Shown here: one piece after another, positions 53,897-62,517 of the stretch | Numbering within the stretch: position 1 is the first letter of the stretch | Layout: each line of letters starts with the position of its first letter | NCBI GenBank assembly: GCA_963422565.1 | Contig: OY730228.1 | Coordinates: 1,364,001 to 1,428,000 of the forward strand | Reading direction: 5' to 3' | Source of the DNA: G963422565 sp963422565 | GTDB lineage: Bacteria; Pseudomonadota; Alphaproteobacteria; MPNO01 | Length of the DNA: 64,000 nt | The notes under the pieces: generated by a model | Database searches by the model: none | What the model was told of the DNA's origin: nothing | Seen by the model: the letters and a program-made list of their open reading frames with translations, nothing else | Made by a program: the position numbers and the translations under genes

Positions 53897-54986
53897 CGTC
53901 GTTTCCTTTCGAAGGGGGTTGAAGAAGGTCCTGGCCGCCGAACCTGTCGCGCCAGAGCGGCAGCGCATCGGGGTTGACGACATGGCGGGGGGCCTCGCCG
54001 CGCAACGCCGCGAAGACCGCCCGCTCCACCCAGGGGACGGCCATGCGGAGCCCGGTCCCGTGATTGTTGGAGACCATGTGTGGCGACAGGATCACCTTGT
54101 CGCCGAGCCCGAGCAGCGGGCTCTGCGGATCCGGCGGTTCCTCGGGAAGCACGTCGAGCGCGGCGCCGGCGAGTCCGCCCCGATCCAACGCGTCGAACAG
54201 CGCGTCCGCGTCGACGATTCCGCCGCGCGCGGTGTTGATGAGGACCGCGCCCGGCTTCATTCGCGCCAGCGCGGCCGCATCGATCAGCCCGGCGGTCTCG
54301 GGGGTCAGGTTGCAATGGATGCTCACCGCGTCGGCCTCGGCGAGCAGCGTCTCCAGATCGACACTGCGCGCGCCGTGATGAACGAAGCGCGCCTCGTCGA
54401 CATGTGGGTCGCAGGCGATCAGCCGCACCCGCCAGGGCGCCAGCAGATCGGCCAGCCGAGCACCGATGCGGCCGAGCCCGACGATCCCGACGCAGATTCC
54501 CTCATATCCGTCGATCATCCGTGCGCCGAGATAGGTGCCCCGCAGCGACGGGGCGCGCCAGCCGCCTTCCTTGACCCGGCGGTCGCGCTCGCGAACCTTT
54601 TTGAGCAGCGCCAGAAGGAAGGCCATCGCGCCTTCCGCCACCCCGCCCCAATTGCTCTCGGTGGGGCTGTGCACCACCGCGACGCCGAGCTCGGTCGCCG
54701 CCTCGATGTCCACATTGTCGTATCCGACCGTGTATTTGGCGATCAGCCGCAACCCCGGCGCGCTCGCGAGCGACCGCCTGGTGATCCGCTTCAGCCGGTT
54801 GGCGACGCCGACGCCGGCCACCGTCGCCGGATCGAAGATCAGCTCCTCGGACGGGCCGCGCCGGTTCGCCGCCTCGGCCCAGCTCTCCTCGGGCAGCGTC
54901 ACCACGATCCCCGCCGCACGCATTCGAGCATAGGACTCGCCCGTCTCGTCGACCGCCTGATAGACGCGGACCAGCGGCGGCGCCAT
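53886..54986 (-). CDS. D-isomer-specific 2-hydroxyacid dehydrogenase
   Basis: 366 residues. The NAD-binding motif is GIVGLGRIGARLA (about 168-180). The catalytic Arg is in NTARGGIVD, the Glu region is LPEEPPDPQ and the His is in ILSPHMVS. It resembles the SerA/hydroxypyruvate reductase branch but lacks an ACT domain. It overlaps the upstream HpxZ-like gene by one base (TGATG). The substrate is unknown. Confidence 0.9.
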   Translation of the reverse strand: MAPPLVRVYQAVDETGESYARMRAAGIVVTLPEESWAEAANRRGPSEELIFDPATVAGVGVANRLKRITRRSLASAPGLRLIAKYTVGYDNVDIEAATELGVAVVHSPTESNWGGVAEGAMAFLLALLKKVRERDRRVKEGGWRAPSLRGTYLGARMIDGYEGICVGIVGLGRIGARLADLLAPWRVRLIACDPHVDEARFVHHGARSVDLETLLAEADAVSIHCNLTPETAGLIDAAALARMKPGAVLINTARGGIVDADALFDALDRGGLAGAALDVLPEEPPDPQSPLLGLGDKVILSPHMVSNNHGTGLRMAVPWVERAVFAALRGEAPRHVVNPDALPLWRDRFGGQDLLQPPSKGNDDDL

Positions 54987-55378
54987 CAGCCGTTCGCCGG
55001 CCGGTCGGAGACGTGGGCGGCGACGATCCGCCAGCCCTCCGCCATCCGCACCCAGGTCTGGCTCTGGCGGCCGACGGCGGTCGTGCCGGGGCGCGTCGAT
55101 TCGGTGTTGGCGGTCGCCGCATCGCGGCCGAAGGTGGTGATCACCGTGTTGCGCAGCGTCCGCGCGACCCCGGGAATGCCGCGTGCGCGACGGAACCCGT
55201 CGATCGCCGCATGGCCGAGCAACGTGCCGTCGGGGCCGTAGCGAAGCGTCAGCGGGCTTTCCCAGAACAGCTCGGCGAGCGTGTCGAGGTCGTTGGCCCC
55301 GAGCGCCCGTTCGTAGCGCTCGAAGGCCCGCGTCACCTCGGCGACGATCTCGGGGATGTCGATCTCGGGGCCGTTCAT
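54986..55378 (-). CDS. AtzH/HpxZ-like protein (DUF3225, NTF2 fold)
   Basis: 130 residues. The sequence matches the HpxZ pattern closely: VAEVTRAFERYERAL, ELFWESP, RTLRNTVITTFGRD and GRQSQTWVRM-EGWRIVAAHVS. Known homologues occur with allophanate or oxalurate hydrolases (AtzF, HpxW), but no amidase is present here. It opens an operon with the dehydrogenase and the NIPSNAP gene. Confidence 0.85.
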   Translation of the reverse strand: MNGPEIDIPEIVAEVTRAFERYERALGANDLDTLAELFWESPLTLRYGPDGTLLGHAAIDGFRRARGIPGVARTLRNTVITTFGRDAATANTESTRPGTTAVGRQSQTWVRMAEGWRIVAAHVSDRPANG

Positions 55379-55575
55379 CGGGCCGCTCCGGTGACGATAC
55401 GGGCCGCCGGCGATGCTGCGCCGGCGCGCCGCAGGATGGCGCGGCGTTCCGCGCGGTTCAAGCCACCGCCTGCGTCCGAGCCATATGAGTGAGCAAGGCG
55501 GGGTCCGGCCGGCCGCCTCGCTTGCCAGGGCGCGGGCGCAGCGCCATTGTCGGCGCGGCAGCGCGGAGGGGCAGA

Positions 55576-56997
55576 GTGGAAGCGCAGTCGCTCAGGGGAT
55601 TCCTCGATGCGGTCGGGCGCCGCCGTCCCGACGAGCTGGTGCGGATCGCCGAGACCGTCAGCCGCGACCTCGACATCACCTCGGCGGTGTTCGAGATGGC
55701 GCGGGCGGGGCGCGCTCCGGTGATGGTCTTCGAGGCGGTCGACGGCTTCGACATGCCGGTCGTGACCAATGTCGCCGCCAACCGCGAATTGCTGGCGCTC
55801 GCCCTCGACACTTCCTCCCAGGCGCTGCCCGAGACCTTCCGCAGCCGCTGTCAGAACTACGTCCCGGTCGAACTCGCCGGCGACGCGCCCTGGCAGGAGA
55901 CGGTGGTCGAGGGCGACGACGTCGATCTCACGCGGCTCCCGATCCCGTTTCATTTCGCGGTCGACGCCGCTCCCTACATCACCGCCGGCCAGATCGCCGC
56001 CCGCGACCCGGAAACCGGGGTCGACACCACCGGGTTCCACCGGCTGATGCTGCGCGGGCGCGACCGGCTCGGTCTCTCGCTCCATTCCCGGCGGCGCATG
56101 TACGAGTTCCACCGCCGCGCCGAGGAGCGCGGCCGGGGGCTGCCGGCGGCGATCACACTCGGCATCCACCCGATCCACTATATGGGCTCGATGGCCTATC
56201 ACTACCCGCCCGGCGTCCGCAAAGTCGAGATCATCGGCGGCCTGTTCGGCGCTCCCTACCGGGTGGCGCGCTGCCGGACCGACGACCTCGAGATCCCCTG
56301 GGGCGCGGAGATCGTCATCGAAGGCGAGATCCTCGCCGGGGTGCGCGAGCCCGAGGGGCCGTTCGGCGAGTTCACCGGCTACGCCTCCTACCGGTCGACC
56401 GAGAACGTCTTCGTCGCCAGACGAATCCAGCGGCGCGCCAGGCCGTTGTTCCACAGTGTCGCCTCGGGCACCGCCGCCGACCATATCCTGGTCTCGAGCA
56501 TCAGCCGAGAGGCGGAGATCCTGAACGCGCTCCGGCGCAACCTGCCCAACGTCCGGGCGGTCCACGTGCCGACGGTCGCCGTCGGGGCGCTGATGGCGGT
56601 GGTCTCGATGCGCAAGACTGCCGAGGGCCAGCCGCGCCAGGCGATCATGACCGCGCTCGGGACCGAATTCTACGTCAAGACCGTCGTGGTGGTCGACGAC
56701 GACGTGGATGTCTTCGACCTCTCCGACGTGATGTGGGCGGTGATCACCCGCACCCGCGCCGAACACGACGTGGTCTACATCCCGGGCGCGATGGGGGCGA
56801 TCCTCGACCCGAGCTCGGACCCGGACGACCACACCGTGACCAAGGTCGGGATCGACGCGACGAGGCCCGCCGGACGCGACTTCGCCGAGCGGCTGAACAT
56901 CGCCGACGAACAGCGTGCCCGCGTGCGCGGCATCCTCGCGCGGGCGGGGCTGCTGCCCGGCGACGAGGCCGGGGCCGGCAGCCGCCCGGCGCGGTGA
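55576..56997 (+). CDS. UbiD-family prenylated-FMN (de)carboxylase
   Basis: 473 residues from a GTG preceded by GGAGGGG. UbiD enzymes (de)carboxylate aromatic or unsaturated acids with prFMN. The catalytic Glu pair lies in WGAEIVIEGEI (about residues 235-245). Also visible are GIHPIHYMGSMAYHYPPG and the C-terminal PGAMGAILDPSS. No UbiX flavin prenyltransferase gene is in the window. Substrate unknown; ubiquinone-type UbiD is only one option, since this member diverges from E. coli UbiD. Confidence 0.88.
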   Translation: MEAQSLRGFLDAVGRRRPDELVRIAETVSRDLDITSAVFEMARAGRAPVMVFEAVDGFDMPVVTNVAANRELLALALDTSSQALPETFRSRCQNYVPVELAGDAPWQETVVEGDDVDLTRLPIPFHFAVDAAPYITAGQIAARDPETGVDTTGFHRLMLRGRDRLGLSLHSRRRMYEFHRRAEERGRGLPAAITLGIHPIHYMGSMAYHYPPGVRKVEIIGGLFGAPYRVARCRTDDLEIPWGAEIVIEGEILAGVREPEGPFGEFTGYASYRSTENVFVARRIQRRARPLFHSVASGTAADHILVSSISREAEILNALRRNLPNVRAVHVPTVAVGALMAVVSMRKTAEGQPRQAIMTALGTEFYVKTVVVVDDDVDVFDLSDVMWAVITRTRAEHDVVYIPGAMGAILDPSSDPDDHTVTKVGIDATRPAGRDFAERLNIADEQRARVRGILARAGLLPGDEAGAGSRPAR

Positions 56998-57139
56998 CGG
57001 GGGTACGGGCGTCGGCGGGGTCGGGATCGATCTCCCGGCGCAAGCTGCGGACATGCGCCGTCGCCGAAGCGGTAGATGGACGGGACCGCCTCCGCCGCTA
57101 TGCCGCCGCGGCGGCCCTCGGTCACCGCGCAGGGCGGTC

Positions 57140-57673
57140 ATGGAGATGATCGTGACCCCGCCGGGGTACGCCCGCTGGGGAGCCCGCGAGATGCCGTGCG
57201 CCGTCGGCGCCGGCGGCATCGGGCGCGGCAAGCGCGAAGGCGATCTCAGGACGCCGGCCGGCCGCTATCCGCTGCAATGCGTCCTCTACCGCGCCGATCG
57301 GCTGGCGGCGCCGGCCTGCCGGCTCCCCACCGCGGCGATCGCCCGCGACGACGGCTGGTGCTGCGCGCCGGCCGATCCGCGTTACAACCGGCCGGTGCGG
57401 CTCCCCTGCACGGCCGAGGCCGAGGCGCTGTGGCGCGACGACGGATGCTACGATCTGCTGGCGGTGATCGGCTACAACGATGCACCGGTGCGCGCGGGTT
57501 TCGGCAGCGCGATATTCCTGCACGCGGCGTCCTCCGGCTGGGCGCCGACCGAGGGCTGCGTCGCCCTCGCCCTCGCCGACCTGCAGGCGGTGCTCGCGGC
57601 CTGGCGCCCCGAGGACGCGATCGTCATCCGGCCGCCGGAGGCCGTGGGCCGAACACCGCCGTCCCTAGCCTGA
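57140..57673 (+). CDS. L,D-transpeptidase (YkuD) family protein
   Basis: 177 residues. The catalytic Cys is in PTEGCVALALADL, with the conserved His in IFLHAASSG. REGDLRTPAGRYPL marks the family (COG3786). There is no signal peptide at the ATG chosen, so either it is exported another way or the real start lies further upstream. It runs convergently into yggS with a 50-base overlap. Confidence 0.85.
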   Translation: MEMIVTPPGYARWGAREMPCAVGAGGIGRGKREGDLRTPAGRYPLQCVLYRADRLAAPACRLPTAAIARDDGWCCAPADPRYNRPVRLPCTAEAEALWRDDGCYDLLAVIGYNDAPVRAGFGSAIFLHAASSGWAPTEGCVALALADLQAVLAAWRPEDAIVIRPPEAVGRTPPSLA

Positions 57674-58328
57674 CATGGGTGGCGCCGAAGCGGATCGCGG
57701 TCGCGTAGTCCGCCGTCATGCCCATGCTGAGCCGCACGAGGCCGCGGCGCCTGGCGATCTCGGCGAGCAGCGCAAAGTGGAGCGCCGGCTCTTCGTCGAC
57801 CGGCGGCACGCACATCAGCCCGACGATCGGAAGACCATGGGTCCGGCGGCATTCCTCGACGAAGGCGTCGGCCGCCTCGGGTGCGACCCCGGATTTCTGC
57901 GATTCGGCGCCGGTATTGACCTGGACCAGACAGTCGGGCCGGCGGCCGCGGCGCGCCATCTCGCGGGCGAGCGCGGCGGCGAGCCGCGGGCGGTCGACGG
58001 TCTCGATGACGTCGAACAGCGCCACCGCGTCGCGCACCTTGTTGGTCTGGAGACCGCCGATCAGATGCAGTCGGACCGCCGGATGGGCGGCGCGGAGCGC
58101 CGGCCACTTGGCCCCGGCCTCCTGGACCCGGTTCTCGCCGAACAGACGCTGGCCGGCCGCGATCGCCGCCTCCGCGGCCGCCGCCGGGTGCGACTTGGCG
58201 ACCGCGACCAGCTCGACCGCGGCGCCCGGCCTGCCCGCCGCGCCGGCGAGGTCCGCGATCTCTGCGCGCAACCGCGCGAGCCGCTCCGCGATCCCGGTCT
58301 CCGCGCTGGCTGCGATCCGGTCCGACAC
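57624..58328 (-). CDS. YggS-family pyridoxal phosphate homeostasis protein
   Basis: 234 residues from a GTG; AAGGAGG lies about 11 bases upstream. A fold-type III barrel carries the PLP Lys in VAVAKSHP, plus FGENRVQEA, HLIGGLQTNK and LSMGMTADY. The protein balances free PLP and amino acids in relatives. It is divergent from the btu operon. Confidence 0.93.
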   Translation of the reverse strand: MSDRIAASAETGIAERLARLRAEIADLAGAAGRPGAAVELVAVAKSHPAAAAEAAIAAGQRLFGENRVQEAGAKWPALRAAHPAVRLHLIGGLQTNKVRDAVALFDVIETVDRPRLAAALAREMARRGRRPDCLVQVNTGAESQKSGVAPEAADAFVEECRRTHGLPIVGLMCVPPVDEEPALHFALLAEIARRRGLVRLSMGMTADYATAIRFGATHVRLGTAVFGPRPPAAG

Positions 58329-58502
58329 GCCGCTCCGGCCTCCTTGCGATCACCGTGATATAGCGCGTTCGCCGGAGCCAGGAAACGCCGCCGACCCGGC
58401 GGGCGCGGCGGAACGACGCTCCGTGGTTCCCCGACGGGCTCCGCCATGCGCGCTTCACCGCCGGTTCCGCCGGCCGCCGAACTCGGCTAGCATCCGCCGA
58501 GC

Positions 58503-58700
58503 GGCGGTTCCCGTTAGGGAAGCAAGAGGGAACGGGGAGCGGCGGCGCGCGCTGCCGAAGCCCCGGCTGCCCCCGCAACTGTGAGCGGCGAGCGCGCGCT
58601 CGACACTGCCACTGGGAGACTGGGAAGGCAGGGCGCGTGCGATGACCGGCGAGCCAGGAGACCTGCCGCCGCGAGCGTCACCGATCCGTCTTCCGGGGTG
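58503..58700 (+). ncRNA. Cobalamin riboswitch upstream of btuB
   Basis: The conserved elements occur in order: an initial GGTTCCCG region with AAGAGGGAAC, CCCGCAACTGTGA, GCCACTGGGA with GGGAAGGC, GATGACC, and the B12 box AGCCAGGAGACCTGCC at 58652-58667. The aptamer ends about 75-110 bases before the btuB ATG. It should lower expression of the B12 receptor when adenosyl- or other cobalamin is high. Confidence 0.95.
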
Positions 58701-58762
58701 CGAAGGCGGTGGCGGGGCCCGTTCCGTCGGCGGTGGCGTGCGCGTCCGCGTCACCGTAACCG

Positions 58763-58779
58763 ATCGGAAGGGTTCCGAT
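58763..58779 (+). promoter_or_regulatory. Shine-Dalgarno/start-codon sequestering hairpin of btuB
   Basis: ATCGGAA and TTCCGAT form a perfect 7-bp stem around GGG. The stem and loop contain the GGAAGGG ribosome site, and the 3' arm ends in the first two bases of the ATG. This fits a translational expression platform for the riboswitch. Confidence 0.6.
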
Positions 58780-60688
58780 GACTTTGCCACGTTCCCTGCT
58801 ACCTTTCCTACCCGCCGCCCTTGCGGCGAGCCCCGCCGTCGTCTACGCCCAAGCGGCCGGGGACGGCGCCGAGTCCGTCCGGACGCTGCCCGAGCTGGTG
58901 GTCACGGCGAGCCGGGTCCCGCTGCCGGCCGAGGAGATCGGCAGCGCCGCCACGGTGATTTCCCGCCGCGAGATCGAGGACAGCCGGGTCCGGATCGCCT
59001 CGGACATCCTGCGCCGGGCGCCCGGAGTCGCGGTCAGCCGATCCGGCGGCCCCGGCGCGCAGACATATGTCCGCATTCGCGGCGCCGAAGCGAATCACGT
59101 CCAGGTACGGATCGACGGTATCGAGGTCGGCGATCCGATGGACGGCAACGCGTTCAACTTCGCCCATCTCCCCGCCGCCGGCATCGACCGGGTAACCGTG
59201 CTGCGCGGACCGCAGAGCGCGCTTTACGGCAGCGACGCGCTGGCAGGCACCATCGACGTGCGTAGCAGGCGGGGCGCGGGGCCGTTGGCAATAGACGGGT
59301 TCGCGGAGGGCGGGTCGTTCGGGACCGCCACCGCCGGCGCCTGGCTGGGCGCGGGCGGCGAACGGGGCGATTACGCACTGGCGGCGACCAGCTACCGGAC
59401 CGACGGCTTCGATGTCTCCGGGGCGGGCGGGGACGCCGACGGCTACCGCAACATCTCGGCGTCCTTCGTCGGCGCCCTGCGCCCCGACGAGGCAATCGAG
59501 ATCGAGACGGTGCTGCGCCATATCCGCGCCGACGTTTCCTTCGATCCCGGCGATAACGAAAGCGACGAGCGCTTCCTCTACGGTCGGCTCGGGGCGACGC
59601 TCCGTCTGCTCGACGGGATGTTCGAACAGAGAGTCGAGGCAGGGCTTGCCGATGCCGCACGAACCTATTACGGCGCGGGGCGGCGGACGGGACGCTATGA
59701 CGGGAAGCGGGTAACGCTCGGCGCGCAGTCGCACGTCTTCTTAGAGACCCGCGCGCCCGTCCCGGCCGAACACCGACTCATCGCTGCCTATGAGCGCGAG
59801 AGGGCGGATTTCGATTGGGATTCCTCGTCGGTTCCGGTGCGGAGATCCGCCGCGGAAGACAGCGTCATCGGCGAGTATCGGCTGGGGCTCGACGACCGCC
59901 TGTTCCTGGCGGGCGCCGTTCGCCGCGACGACGACGACGATTTCGCCGATACCACGACCTGGCGGGCGACGGCGGCCCTGCTCGTTCCGGACCTCGCGGC
60001 CCGGTTCCATGCGAGCTACGGCACCGGGATCACGAATCCGACCGTCTTCGAGCGGTTCGGCTTCATTCCGGACAGCTTTGCCGGCAATCCGAACCTCCGC
60101 CCGGAAACGTCGAGAGGGTACGATTTCGGGGTCGAGGCGGAGCTTGTCCGGGATCGGCTGACGGTCGATCTCACCTGGTTCGCGGCGACGTTGAAGGACG
60201 AGATCGCGATGACGTTCGCCGACGGCAAATCCTCGGTCGAGAACGACGACGGCGAAAGCAAACGCAGCGGGTTCGAGTTGAGCATCACCGGGCGGCCGTC
60301 CGAGACGCTGTCGGTCGCAGGAAGCTACACCTATACGCGATCGCGGAACGCGGACGGCTCTCGGGAGGTCCGGCGGCCCCGTCATAGTGCCAGCCTCAAC
60401 GCGACCCGCAGCCTGCTCGGCGGCCGCGCGAAGCTCGATCTCGGCGTCATCTACAGCGGCGGTCGACAGGACGAGCATTTCCCCCCGCCGACCTACGGAC
60501 CGATACGGGTGCGCCTGAAGCCCTATATCCTTCTCGGCATCGTCGGCTCCTACCGAATCGACGATCGCGTGGAACTCTTCGGCCGCGTCGAGAATGCGCT
60601 CGACCGGGACTATGAGGACGTATTCTCCTACGCCACCCCCGGCATCGCGGGCTATCTCGGTCTGCGGGTGCGGAGCGGGCCGAGCTGA
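58778..60688 (+). CDS. btuB: TonB-dependent vitamin B12 receptor BtuB
   Basis: 636 residues. A signal peptide ends near VYAQ (about residue 27). A TonB-box-like segment (LPELVVTAS) and the plug (SDILRRAPGVAVSRSGGPG, VRIRGAEANHVQVRIDGIEV, LRGPQSALYGSDALAGTID) are followed by the beta-barrel. The cobalamin riboswitch upstream and btuFCD downstream define the substrate. The C-terminus ends RVRSGPS, without the usual final aromatic. Confidence 0.95.
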   Translation: MTLPRSLLPFLPAALAASPAVVYAQAAGDGAESVRTLPELVVTASRVPLPAEEIGSAATVISRREIEDSRVRIASDILRRAPGVAVSRSGGPGAQTYVRIRGAEANHVQVRIDGIEVGDPMDGNAFNFAHLPAAGIDRVTVLRGPQSALYGSDALAGTIDVRSRRGAGPLAIDGFAEGGSFGTATAGAWLGAGGERGDYALAATSYRTDGFDVSGAGGDADGYRNISASFVGALRPDEAIEIETVLRHIRADVSFDPGDNESDERFLYGRLGATLRLLDGMFEQRVEAGLADAARTYYGAGRRTGRYDGKRVTLGAQSHVFLETRAPVPAEHRLIAAYERERADFDWDSSSVPVRRSAAEDSVIGEYRLGLDDRLFLAGAVRRDDDDDFADTTTWRATAALLVPDLAARFHASYGTGITNPTVFERFGFIPDSFAGNPNLRPETSRGYDFGVEAELVRDRLTVDLTWFAATLKDEIAMTFADGKSSVENDDGESKRSGFELSITGRPSETLSVAGSYTYTRSRNADGSREVRRPRHSASLNATRSLLGGRAKLDLGVIYSGGRQDEHFPPPTYGPIRVRLKPYILLGIVGSYRIDDRVELFGRVENALDRDYEDVFSYATPGIAGYLGLRVRSGPS

Positions 60689-60691
60689 GCC

Positions 60692-61528
60692 GTGAAGATG
60701 CTCCGGCCGTTGGCGGCGGCGGCGCTGTTCGCCGCCGCTCCGGTCGGGGCCGGGGCGCCCGAGCGCATCGTCTCGATCAACGTCTGCGCCGACCAGCTCG
60801 TCCTGATGCTGGCCGACCGGGCGCGGATTGCCTCGCTCAGCCATCTCGCGGCCGACCCGCGGGTCTCGGCGATGGCCGACGCCGCGCGAGGACTCCCGCG
60901 CAACCACGGCCAGGCCGAAGAGATCGTCCTGCTCAAACCCGATCTCGTGCTGGCGAGCGCCTTCGCCGCCGGGCCGACCAACGCGCTGCTCCGCCGCCTC
61001 GGCTACCGGGTGGTCGAGGTTCCGGTGGCCGGCTCGCTCGACGACATAGAAGAAAATATCGCGCTGGTGGCCGGCGCGGTGGGCGCGCCCGGGCGGGGGC
61101 GGACGCTCGCCGCCACCTTCGCGGCCGAGACCGCCGGCCCGGCGCGGCGACCCGAGACCGCGCCCATGGCCGCGCTCTACTGGGCGAACGGCTACAGCTC
61201 GGGGCCGGGGACGCTCGCCAACGCGGTCGTCGAGGCCGCCGGGTTCCGCAGCCTCGGCCGCGCCCTCGGCATCCGAGGCGCCGGCGTGCTGCCGCTGGAA
61301 ACGATGCTGGCGGCGGCGCCCGATTTTCTGGTCCTGGGCGAAGGCTGGGGCGGGGCGGCGCTCGCCGGCGCGGCACGCGACCACCCGGCGCTGCGGCGCC
61401 GCTTCCCCGACCGGCGCAGGATCGCGCTGCCGCAGCGTTTCTGGCTCTGCGGCACGCCCATGGTCGCCCATGCGATCCGGCGCCTCGCCGGGCGGCGGGC
61501 GTCTCTCGCCGGCGAGGGAATGCGGTGA
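60692..61528 (+). CDS. btuF: Cobalamin ABC transporter periplasmic binding protein BtuF
   Basis: 278 residues from a GTG (an ATG at 60698 is in frame). A signal peptide leads into a type III binding fold with RIVSINVCADQLVLMLAD and LKPDLVLASAFA. It presents B12 to BtuCD. The stop overlaps btuC (GTGA). Confidence 0.92.
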   Translation: MKMLRPLAAAALFAAAPVGAGAPERIVSINVCADQLVLMLADRARIASLSHLAADPRVSAMADAARGLPRNHGQAEEIVLLKPDLVLASAFAAGPTNALLRRLGYRVVEVPVAGSLDDIEENIALVAGAVGAPGRGRTLAATFAAETAGPARRPETAPMAALYWANGYSSGPGTLANAVVEAAGFRSLGRALGIRGAGVLPLETMLAAAPDFLVLGEGWGGAALAGAARDHPALRRRFPDRRRIALPQRFWLCGTPMVAHAIRRLAGRRASLAGEGMR

Positions 61529-62517
61529 CCGCGCGCCGCTGGCCGCTCCCGGTGCTCGCGCTCGCGGCCGCGGCCGCCTTCGCCGCCTCGCTTCTGGTGG
61601 GTCCTGCCGCGGTCGACCCGGGCGCGCTGCTCGCGGCGCTGTTCGGCGGCGGGGCCGATGCGGCGGTGCTCATCGTCCGGGAGATCCGCCTTCCCCGCGC
61701 CGTGCTCGGGCTCTGCATCGGCGCTTCGCTCGGTCTGGCCGGCGCCGCGCTTCAGGGCTATCTGCGCAATCCGCTGGCCGAGCCGGGGCTGATCGGGGTG
61801 TCCTCATCGGCGGCGCTCGGCGCCGTGCTGGCGTTCTATTTCGGGCTCGCCTCCCTGTTCGCGTTGGCCCTGCCGGCGGGCGGGATGGCCGGGGCGCTGC
61901 TCGCGGCGCTTCTCGTCCAGGCCCTGGCCGGACGCGGGGCCGGCGCGCTGACGACGATCCTCGCCGGCGTCGCTGTCACCAGCCTCGCCTCGGCGCTCAC
62001 CGCGCTCGCCCTCAATTTCGCGCCCAACCCGTTCGCGGCGTTGGAGATGCTGTTCTGGTTGCTCGGATCCCTCGCCGACCGCAGCATGAGCCATGTCTAT
62101 CTCGCGGTCCCCTTCATGGCCGCCGGTTGGCTGCTGCTCGCCGGGCTGGGCCGGCCGCTCGATGCGCTGACGCTCGGCGAGGACAGCGCCGCCACCCTCG
62201 GCGTCGATCTGCGACGGCTGCGCCGCCGGTTGATCGCGGGCATCGCCCTCTCGATCGGGGCGGCGACCGCGGTCGCCGGCGCCATCGGATTCGTCGGGCT
62301 GGTGGTGCCGCATCTGGTGCGCCCGCTGGTCGGGCAGCGCCCCGGGGCGACGCTGGCGGCGAGCGCGCTCGCCGGAGGGGCGCTGACCCTCGCCGCCGAC
62401 ATCGCCGTCCGCCTTGTCTCGCCGGGCCGCGAGATCAAGCTCGGCGTGCTGACCGCGCTGGTCGGCGCGCCGTTCTTTCTCTATCTGGTTCTGCGGATGA
62501 GACGGTATCTGCCGTGA
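61525..62517 (+). CDS. btuC: Cobalamin ABC transporter permease BtuC
   Basis: 330 residues, FecCD family, with about ten membrane spans. RLPRAVLGLCIGASLGLAGA and GAIGFVGLVVPHLVRPLVG are the family markers, the latter in the coupling region. GTG start overlapping btuF; stop overlapping btuD (GTGA). Confidence 0.94.
   Translation: MTARRWPLPVLALAAAAAFAASLLVGPAAVDPGALLAALFGGGADAAVLIVREIRLPRAVLGLCIGASLGLAGAALQGYLRNPLAEPGLIGVSSSAALGAVLAFYFGLASLFALALPAGGMAGALLAALLVQALAGRGAGALTTILAGVAVTSLASALTALALNFAPNPFAALEMLFWLLGSLADRSMSHVYLAVPFMAAGWLLLAGLGRPLDALTLGEDSAATLGVDLRRLRRRLIAGIALSIGAATAVAGAIGFVGLVVPHLVRPLVGQRPGATLAASALAGGALTLAADIAVRLVSPGREIKLGVLTALVGAPFFLYLVLRMRRYLP

Noticed and set aside
51118..57000. 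tRNA-Leu as the attachment site of a genomic island
   Set aside because: No integrase and no visible repeat of the tRNA 3' end were found; the mixed accessory genes alone are not enough.
58349..58359. Small palindrome ATCACCGTGAT before yggS
   Set aside because: Eleven bases with no promoter overlap that I can support; such palindromes are expected by chance at this length.
59741..61471. Long minus-strand frame opposite btuB and btuF
   Set aside because: Antisense to two genes whose products are recognisable; composition is Arg/Asp/Gly-rich shadow.
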